Part shown: one piece after another, positions 6,499 through 10,222 of the stretch
How positions within the stretch are numbered: position 1 is the stretch's first letter
Layout of the letters: each line of letters begins with the position of its first letter
Source of the DNA: Actinomycetes bacterium
GTDB lineage: Bacteria > Actinomycetota > Actinomycetes > Actinomycetales > Microbacteriaceae
Direction: 5' to 3'
Assembly: GCA_023428065.1 (NCBI GenBank)
Contig: JAEYZI010000077.1
Coordinates: 1 to 10,222, forward strand
DNA length: 10,222 bases
Program-made: the position numbers and the translations under genes
Notes under the pieces: model-generated
Databases searched by the model: none
What the model saw: the letters and a program-made list of their open reading frames with translations, nothing else
Told to the model about the DNA's origin: nothing

Positions 6499-8019
6499 AT
6501 GACGACGACGTCAGCACCGACGGCGACAGCGCGGGGCGGGGGAGCCCGCGTCGCCGTCCAGAGATTCGGCACGTTCCTCAGCGGGATGGTGATGCCCAAC
6601 ATCGCCGCCTTCATCGCCTGGGGCCTCATCACCGCGCTCTTCATCCCGACCGGCTGGTTGCCGTTCGCCCCGCTCGGTGGAGGGGAGGACGCCGACGGGA
6701 ACGTCTGGACGGGCCTCGTCGGCCCGATGATCACCTACCTGCTGCCGCTGCTCATCGCCTACACGGGCGGCCGCATGGTCTACAACGTGCGCGGCGGCGT
6801 CATCGGCGCCGTCGTGACGATGGGCGTCATCATCGGCGCCGAGGGCACGGTCATGTTCCTCGGCGCGATGATCTGCGGGCCCCTCGCCGCGTGGATCCTC
6901 AAGCAGGTCGATCGGATCTGGGCGGGGCGCGTCAAGCCCGGGTTCGAGATGCTCATCGACAACTTCTCGTCGGGCATCCTGGGCTTCTTCCTCGCGCTCG
7001 GCGCCTTCTTCGGGCTCGCGCCCGTCATCAAGTGGTTCAGCGACGTGCTGGGCGCCGCGGTGGGGTGGCTCATCGACACGGGCCTCATCCCGCTCGCGTC
7101 GATCATCGTGGAGCCCGCGAAGGTGCTCTTCCTCAACAACGCGATCAACCACGGCGTCTTCACCCCGCTCGGCACCGAGCAGTCGCTCGAGCAGGGCAAG
7201 AGCCTCCTGTTCCTCGTCGAGGCGAACCCCGGCCCCGGCGCCGGGCTCCTGCTCGCGATCACGGTGTTCGGTGTGGGCGCTGCGCGGGCGACCGCCCCGG
7301 GCGCGTTCATCATCCAGTTCTTCGGCGGCATCCACGAGGTGTACTTCCCGTACGTGCTCGCGAAGCCGCTGCTCGTCGTCGCGATGATCGGCGGCGGCGC
7401 GACCGGTGTGCTCACGAACGTGATCTTCCGCTCCGGGCTCGTGGCTCCCGCCGCGCCGGGGTCGATCTTCGCGGTGCTCGCCCAGACGGCGAAGGACAGC
7501 TACCTGGGCGTCATCCTGTCGGTCGTCCTCGCGGCGACCGTGACGTTCCTCATCGCCATGCCCATCCTCCTCGCGAGCCGCAAGCGCGACCTCGCGTCGG
7601 AGGCGGAGGCGGATGCGCGTCTCGCCGCCTCGGTCGCGCAGACGAGCGCCAACAAGGGCAAGGAGAGCAGCGTGCTTTCGGGCCTCGCGGCGAGCGTCGC
7701 GTCGGGCGACGCCGCGACCCGGAGGATCGACAAGGTCGTGTTCGCGTGCGACGCGGGCATGGGGTCGAGCGCGATGGGCGCATCCGTGCTGCGGAACAAG
7801 TTCAAGAAGGCGGGGATCGACGTCGACGTGTCGAACGCCGCGATCGCGAACCTCACGGGTGACGAGGACCTCGTCATCACGCAGAACGAGCTGACGCCGC
7901 GCGCGCGGCAGAAGGCGCCCGACGCGATCCACGTGTCGGTCGACAACTTCATGAACAGCCCGAAGTACGACGAGGTCGTGGAACTCGTCGCCGAGCAGAG
8001 GGAAGGGGCCGCGCAGTAG
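6499..8019 (+). CDS. mtlA: PTS mannitol permease EIICB
   Basis: This membrane permease imports mannitol and phosphorylates it to mannitol 1-phosphate. Its 506 residues match the EIIC and EIIB parts of E. coli MtlA closely. The EIIC domain at about 20-360 contains SGMVMPNIAAFIAWGLITAL, FIPTGWLP, VGPMITYLLPLLI, EPAKVLFLNNAINHG (His218) and the substrate-site motif GGIHE (Glu280). An Ala/Ser/Lys-rich linker spans about 362-408. The EIIB domain follows, with VVFACDAGMGSSAMGASVLR and phospho-Cys417. The EIIA domain found at the E. coli MtlA C-terminus is missing and is instead encoded separately by the next gene, as in many Gram-positive bacteria. A strong AGGAGG (6486-6491) lies 7 nt before ATG. 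Sugar specificity is inferred from strong sequence similarity to MtlA. Confidence 0.95.
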   Translation: MTTTSAPTATARGGGARVAVQRFGTFLSGMVMPNIAAFIAWGLITALFIPTGWLPFAPLGGGEDADGNVWTGLVGPMITYLLPLLIAYTGGRMVYNVRGGVIGAVVTMGVIIGAEGTVMFLGAMICGPLAAWILKQVDRIWAGRVKPGFEMLIDNFSSGILGFFLALGAFFGLAPVIKWFSDVLGAAVGWLIDTGLIPLASIIVEPAKVLFLNNAINHGVFTPLGTEQSLEQGKSLLFLVEANPGPGAGLLLAITVFGVGAARATAPGAFIIQFFGGIHEVYFPYVLAKPLLVVAMIGGGATGVLTNVIFRSGLVAPAAPGSIFAVLAQTAKDSYLGVILSVVLAATVTFLIAMPILLASRKRDLASEAEADARLAASVAQTSANKGKESSVLSGLAASVASGDAATRRIDKVVFACDAGMGSSAMGASVLRNKFKKAGIDVDVSNAAIANLTGDEDLVITQNELTPRARQKAPDAIHVSVDNFMNSPKYDEVVELVAEQREGAAQ

Positions 8020-8053
8020 GCCCTCGGGTCCGGCGGCGAGAGAGGAGCACACC

Positions 8054-8494
8054 ATGAGCGACGACATCCTGACCCCCGATCGCGTGGTGCTCGCCGACCG
8101 GACCCCCACCCGCGAGGAGGCGATCCGCGACGTCGGGCGCCTCCTCGTGGAGGCCGGAGCCGTGCAGCCGGCCTACGTCGACTCGATGCTCGCGCGCGAG
8201 GCGACGGTCTCGACCTCGATGGGCAACTACCTCGCGATCCCGCACGGCACGAACGAGGGGCGTGAGTTCATCGACGCGACGGCCCTCGCCGTCATCCGCT
8301 ACCCGGAGTCGATCGACTGGGACGGCGACGAGGTGCGTTTCGTGATCGGCATCGCCGGGCGCGAGAACGAGCACCTCGAGATCCTCGGACGGATCGCCGT
8401 GCTCTTCTCCGACGACGACGAGCTCCAGGCGCTCCTCGCGGCGCCGACCGCCCGAGACCTCTACGCCCTCATCTCCGCCGTCAACGAGGAGTAA
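8054..8494 (+). CDS. mtlF: PTS mannitol EIIA (MtlF-type)
   Basis: This cytosolic phosphocarrier moves phosphate from HPr to Cys417 of the EIICB permease. It is 146 residues, the usual length of a separate mannitol/fructose-family EIIA. The active-site motif GNYLAIPHGTNEGR places the phospho-histidine at His64, and TREEAIRDVGRLLVEAG near the N-terminus and EHLEILGRIAVLF near residue 110 are typical of the family. GAGAGGAG ends about 6 nt before ATG. It follows mtlA by 34 nt, so it is probably cotranscribed. It may also phosphorylate or bind the regulator. It is the last gene of the PTS block; no mannitol-1-phosphate dehydrogenase follows. Confidence 0.95.
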   Translation: MSDDILTPDRVVLADRTPTREEAIRDVGRLLVEAGAVQPAYVDSMLAREATVSTSMGNYLAIPHGTNEGREFIDATALAVIRYPESIDWDGDEVRFVIGIAGRENEHLEILGRIAVLFSDDDELQALLAAPTARDLYALISAVNEE

Positions 8495-8634
8495 CCTCGA
8501 TCGGCGACACGCCCGGCTGGCGCGCTCGCGGTTAATCGATTAGGATCGATCTTTGGTGCCTTGTGCCTACCGGGCCGTCCGCACCGAATCAATCACCCGC
8601 ATGACCGAGCGTCACCGATAGCGATTTAGAGGGT
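8495..8634 (+). promoter_or_regulatory. infA upstream region with candidate promoter
   Basis: This 140-nt spacer is noticeably more AT-rich around 8531-8555 than its surroundings. TAGGAT at 8541-8546 resembles an actinobacterial -10 element; only a poor -35 match (TGGCGC, 8518-8523) lies 17 bp upstream. Two 8-bp palindromes, AATCGATT (8534-8541) and GATCGATC (8544-8551), sit across the -10. A tandem GTGCCTT/GTGCCTA repeat follows at 8556-8569. No clear terminator for the preceding PTS operon is visible here. A promoter is expected because the PTS block separates infA from secY-adk. Confidence 0.5.
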
Positions 8635-8856
8635 ATGGCCAAGAAAGACGGCGTCATCGAGATCGAGGGATCTGTCCTCGAAGCTCTGCCGAACGCGATG
8701 TTCCGCGTCGAGCTGAGCAACGGGCACAAGGTTCTCGCCCACATTTCGGGCAAGATGCGTCAGCACTACATCCGGATCCTCCCCGAGGACCGCGTGATCG
8801 TGGAGCTGAGCCCCTACGACTTGACCCGCGGCCGGATCGTCTACCGCTACAAGTGA
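8635..8856 (+). CDS. infA: Translation initiation factor IF-1
   Basis: IF-1 binds the 30S A site during initiation and works with IF-2 and IF-3. The 73-residue protein is the normal length and reads as a complete OB fold, from MAKKDGVIEIEGSVLEALPN through FRVELSNGHKVLAHISGKM to LTRGRIVYRYK. The ATG start is supported by the conserved N-terminus. The only Shine-Dalgarno-like run, AGAGGG (8628-8633), ends one base before the start codon, much closer than usual. It is followed by rpmJ 56 nt downstream, with a 6-bp hairpin (CCTGCG at 8874-8879, CGCAGG at 8884-8889) in between. Confidence 0.98.
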   Translation: MAKKDGVIEIEGSVLEALPNAMFRVELSNGHKVLAHISGKMRQHYIRILPEDRVIVELSPYDLTRGRIVYRYK

Positions 8857-8912
8857 GGCTCGGAAAGTAACGGCCTGCGCACGCGCAGGTACGAGGACAG
8901 CGAGAAGGAAAC

Positions 8913-9029
8913 ATGAAGGTCAACCCGAGCGTCAAGCCCATCTGCGACCACTGCAAGGTCATCCGCCGCAACGGCCGCGTGATGGTCATCTGCAAGTCGA
9001 ACCCCCGCCACAAGCAGCGTCAGGGTTAA
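8913..9029 (+). CDS. rpmJ: 50S ribosomal protein L36 (zinc-ribbon form)
   Basis: This small large-subunit protein has 38 residues: MKVNPSVKPICDHCKVIRR, then NGRVMVICKSNPRHKQRQG. The zinc ligands Cys11, Cys14, Cys27 and His33 are all present, so it is the zinc-binding form and not the cysteine-free paralogue used under zinc shortage. The start follows AGAAGGAA in the infA-rpmJ spacer at normal spacing. The gene order infA-rpmJ-rpsM-rpsK is conserved across bacteria. A hairpin with the character of a terminator follows its stop within 5 nt. Confidence 0.97.
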   Translation: MKVNPSVKPICDHCKVIRRNGRVMVICKSNPRHKQRQG

Positions 9030-9030
9030 G

Positions 9031-9055
9031 AAAAAGGTCCTTTCGGACCTTGTTC
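9031..9055. terminator. Hairpin terminator or attenuator after rpmJ
   Basis: A perfect 7-bp stem (AAGGTCC at 9034-9040, GGACCTT at 9045-9051) has a TTTC loop. It is flanked by a run of five A on the left (9031-9035) and TTGTT on the right. On the plus strand it is a moderate terminator. On the minus strand it has a GAAA loop followed by five T, a better intrinsic terminator. It may partly separate infA-rpmJ from rpsM-rpsK-rpoA. Confidence 0.6.
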
Positions 9056-9063
9056 CCCTGACG

Positions 9064-9113
9064 CCGAGGCCGTCTCGGCCTCGGACATGCTGCCAGGCCG
9101 CGGAAGATCCGCG
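9064..9113 (+). other. Two further hairpins in the rpmJ-rpsM spacer
   Basis: A perfect 9-bp stem (CCGAGGCCG at 9064-9072, CGGCCTCGG at 9076-9084) closes on a 3-nt loop. A perfect 6-bp stem (CGCGGA at 9099-9104, TCCGCG at 9108-9113) also has a 3-nt loop. Neither is followed by T residues. With the terminator-like hairpin before them and the long stem after them they make the 209-nt spacer strongly structured. No promoter could be identified with confidence. Confidence 0.5.
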
Positions 9114-9117
9114 ACGT

Positions 9118-9129
9118 CACAACTCAACA
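9118..9129 (+). repeat. Leader 12-mer CACAACTCAACA, copy 1 (rpsM)
   Basis: The exact 12-mer CACAACTCAACA recurs at 10081-10092 in the rpoA leader. Both copies are A/C-rich, unpaired in any hairpin I can draw, and lie a short distance after a strong stem and roughly 90-120 nt before a start codon. This suggests a shared single-stranded RNA or promoter-proximal element. Its role is unknown. Confidence 0.5.
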
Positions 9130-9174
9130 CACAGAAGAAGCACCGCCAGAACCTCGCGAGAGGGGACACCTCGG

Positions 9175-9216
9175 GTTCGGAGGCCCGGGCACCGGCGGCG
9201 CTCCACACCTCCGAAC
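9175..9216 (+). other. Long-range stem in the rpsM leader
   Basis: GTTCGGAGG (9175-9183) pairs perfectly with CCTCCGAAC (9208-9216), leaving a 24-nt loop that contains ACCGGCGGC (9191-9199), a 9-mer also present in the rpoA leader at 10094-10102. The 3' arm ends 8 nt before the AAGGAG ribosome-binding site of rpsM (9225-9230), a position where a leader structure could affect translation. The pairing is seen; a regulatory role is inferred. Confidence 0.4.
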
Positions 9217-9238
9217 GACTCCACAAGGAGAAGCCGCC

Positions 9239-9619
9239 ATGGCACGTATCGCCGGCGTCGACATCCCGCGCGAGAAGCGCGTCGAGGTCGCCCTGACGTA
9301 CATCTACGGAGTGGGCCGCACGCGCGCCCTCGCCACCCTCAAGGACACCGGGATCTCCGGTGACGTCCGCGTGAAGGATCTGACCGACGACCAGCTCGTC
9401 GCCCTTCGCGACTACATCGAAGGCAACTACAAGGTCGAGGGCGACCTGCGCCGCGAGGTGCAGGCCGACATCCGCCGCAAGGTCGAGATCGGCTCGTACG
9501 AGGGCCTCCGCCACCGTCGCGGCCTGCCCGTCCGCGGCCAGCGCACCAAGACCAACGCACGCACTCGCAAGGGCCCGAAGCGCACCGTGGCCGGCAAGAA
9601 GAAGGCAGGTAAGAAGTAA
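9239..9619 (+). CDS. rpsM: 30S ribosomal protein S13
   Basis: S13 sits in the head of the 30S subunit and contacts the P-site tRNA and the 50S subunit. The 126-residue protein begins MARIAGVDIPREKRVEVALTY and contains YGVGRTRA, the helix-two-turn-helix region, YEGLRHRRGLPVRGQRT (about residues 86-103), and a Lys/Arg-rich tail ending KKKAGKK that reaches toward the P site. The start follows AAGGAG (9225-9230) with 8 nt spacing. Its TAA stop overlaps the rpsK ATG by one base (TAATG). Length and motifs are normal. Confidence 0.98.
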   Translation: MARIAGVDIPREKRVEVALTYIYGVGRTRALATLKDTGISGDVRVKDLTDDQLVALRDYIEGNYKVEGDLRREVQADIRRKVEIGSYEGLRHRRGLPVRGQRTKTNARTRKGPKRTVAGKKKAGKK

Positions 9620-10017
9620 TGGCTGCTCCGAAGGCCTCCGCGCGCAAGCCGCGTCGCAAGGAGAAGAAGAACATCGCCGTGGGTCAGGCCCACATCAAGT
9701 CGACGTTCAACAACACCATCGTCTCCATCACCGACCCGTCCGGTGCCGTCATCAGCTGGGCCTCCTCGGGTGGCGTCGGCTTCAAGGGTTCGCGCAAGTC
9801 GACCCCCTACGCCGCGCAGCTCGCCGCCGAGTCGGCCGCCCGCCAGGCGCAGGAGCACGGCATGAAGAAGGTCGACGTCTTCGTCAAGGGCCCGGGCTCG
9901 GGTCGTGAGACGGCGATCCGCTCGCTCCAGGCAGCGGGCCTCGAGGTCGGCACCATCAACGACGTGACGCCCCAGGCGCACAACGGGTGCCGTCCGCCGA
10001 AGCGCCGCCGCGTCTGA
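9619..10017 (+). CDS. rpsK: 30S ribosomal protein S11
   Basis: S11 is a platform protein of the 30S subunit next to the mRNA exit region. The 132-residue protein has a basic N-terminal extension (KASARKPRRKEKKNI), the conserved AHIKSTFNNTIVSITD at about 24-39, SSGGVGFKGSRKSTPYAAQ at about 49-67, VKGPGSGRE, and the classic C-terminus NGCRPPKRRRV. Translation is probably coupled to rpsM through the one-base stop-start overlap; only a weak AGG lies upstream. A 15-bp inverted repeat follows 7 nt after the stop, and rpoA comes next without an intervening rpsD. Confidence 0.98.
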   Translation: MAAPKASARKPRRKEKKNIAVGQAHIKSTFNNTIVSITDPSGAVISWASSGGVGFKGSRKSTPYAAQLAAESAARQAQEHGMKKVDVFVKGPGSGRETAIRSLQAAGLEVGTINDVTPQAHNGCRPPKRRRV

Positions 10018-10023
10018 TCTTGC

Positions 10024-10067
10024 CGCTCGGATGACCGGGAACCTCTGACGGTCCGGTCATCCGAGCG
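10024..10067 (+). other. Perfect 15-bp inverted repeat after rpsK
   Basis: Bases 10024-10038 (CGCTCGGATGACCGG) pair perfectly with 10053-10067 (CCGGTCATCCGAGCG), leaving a 14-nt loop. This is the longest perfect stem I found in the window. It begins 7 nt after the rpsK stop and is not followed by a T-tract, so it may be an attenuator, an RNase processing site or a protein-binding element between ribosomal protein genes and rpoA, not a simple terminator. Confidence 0.65.
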
Positions 10068-10080
10068 CGTCAGCGTCTTC

Positions 10081-10092
10081 CACAACTCAACA
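10081..10092 (+). repeat. Leader 12-mer CACAACTCAACA, copy 2 (rpoA)
   Basis: This is an exact second copy of the 12-mer at 9118-9129. It lies 13 nt after the 15-bp stem and 75 nt before the rpoA start codon. The 9-mer ACCGGCGGC follows within 2 nt of it (10094-10102) and also occurs downstream of copy 1, so the order of the two motifs is the same in both leaders. Confidence 0.5.
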
Positions 10093-10095
10093 AAC

Positions 10096-10148
10096 CGGCG
10101 GCCCAGCCACCCGCCGCATCTGTCGTGGGCGTCATATGGCGGACGCCC
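10096..10148 (+). other. Two hairpins in the rpoA leader
   Basis: CGGCGG (10096-10101) pairs with CCGCCG (10111-10116) around a 9-nt loop. GGGCGTC (10127-10133) pairs with GACGCCC (10142-10148) around an 8-nt loop. The second stem ends 7 nt before the AAGGA ribosome-binding site (10156-10160) of rpoA. They add to the pattern of folded leaders between genes of this cluster. Confidence 0.4.
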
Positions 10149-10166
10149 TCGCCGAAAGGAAACCAC

Positions 10167-10222
10167 GTGCTCATCGCACAGCGTCCCACCCTCTCCGAAG
10201 AGGTCATCTCGGAGTTCCGCTC
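10167..10222 (+). CDS. rpoA: RNA polymerase alpha subunit, N-terminal start (partial)
   Basis: The alpha subunit nucleates RNA polymerase assembly and contacts upstream promoter DNA and activators. Eighteen codons plus two bases are present, reading MLIAQRPTLSEEVISEFR, which matches the N-terminus of actinobacterial RpoA. The start is GTG behind AAGGA (10156-10160), 6 nt away. The gene runs off the window. Its place after rpsM-rpsK is conserved, but rpsD, often present between rpsK and rpoA, is not here. Confidence 0.93.
   Translation, partial: MLIAQRPTLSEEVISEFR

Noticed and set aside
4605..6734. 709-codon minus-strand open frame opposite HPr and EI
   Set aside because: The opposing strand encodes EI with all catalytic motifs. 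The antisense translation is low complexity and charged, with no recognisable motif.
6511..8109. 532-codon minus-strand open frame opposite mtlA
   Set aside because: It mirrors a well-conserved MtlA gene and has a repetitive Arg/Asp/Glu-rich composition typical of a high-GC antisense shadow.
2069..8494. PTS block as a recent mobile insertion
   Set aside because: No transposase, integrase, tRNA, terminal repeat or target duplication is seen, and composition and codon use match the flanking genes.
10136..10222. ATG frame overlapping the rpoA start in a different frame, open to the window end
   Set aside because: No ribosome-binding site precedes it, it lies within a hairpin loop, and it conflicts with the conserved RpoA N-terminus.

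Overview
The window is a high-GC actinobacterial chromosome segment, most likely from the Micrococcales and probably Microbacteriaceae. This rests on the very GC-rich third positions, the actinobacterial forms of SecY, IF-1, L36, S13 and S11, the RpoA start (MLIAQRPTLSEE), and the direct rpsK-rpoA order with no rpsD between them. That placement is an inference from recognised sequence character, not from a database search.

Layout. Bases 1-2056 are the tail of the spc ribosomal operon: the last codons of rplO, a spacer with two hairpins, secY, and adk overlapping secY by 4 nt. Bases 2069-8494 hold a complete phosphotransferase (PTS) cluster. It starts with a 632-aa PRD-type MtlR/BglG-like regulator on the minus strand. 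A 234-bp divergent control region follows, and then five plus-strand genes: a small orphan Lac/Chb-type EIIB, HPr (ptsH), Enzyme I (ptsI), mannitol EIICB (mtlA) and mannitol EIIA (mtlF). Bases 8495-10222 return to translation genes: infA, rpmJ, rpsM, rpsK and the start of rpoA. Their spacers contain several perfect hairpins.

How the genes work together. The PTS block encodes a whole phosphorelay: PEP to EI (His188), to HPr (His14), to EIIA (His64), to the EIIB domain (Cys417), to mannitol entering through the EIIC domain. The regulator carries PRD and EIIA-like domains that would read the phosphorylation state of HPr and the EIIs. The flanking genes form the protein-export and translation superoperon.

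The most notable points are these. The sugar-uptake system sits between adk and infA, where map is commonly found in actinobacteria. No mannitol-1-phosphate dehydrogenase is present. The regulator's EIIB-like domain seems to have lost its phospho-cysteine while a stand-alone EIIB-like protein with that cysteine is encoded divergently. The rpsM and rpoA leaders share an exact 12-mer, and a perfect 15-bp inverted repeat follows rpsK. I saw no mobile element, tRNA, rRNA, CRISPR array or phage gene.
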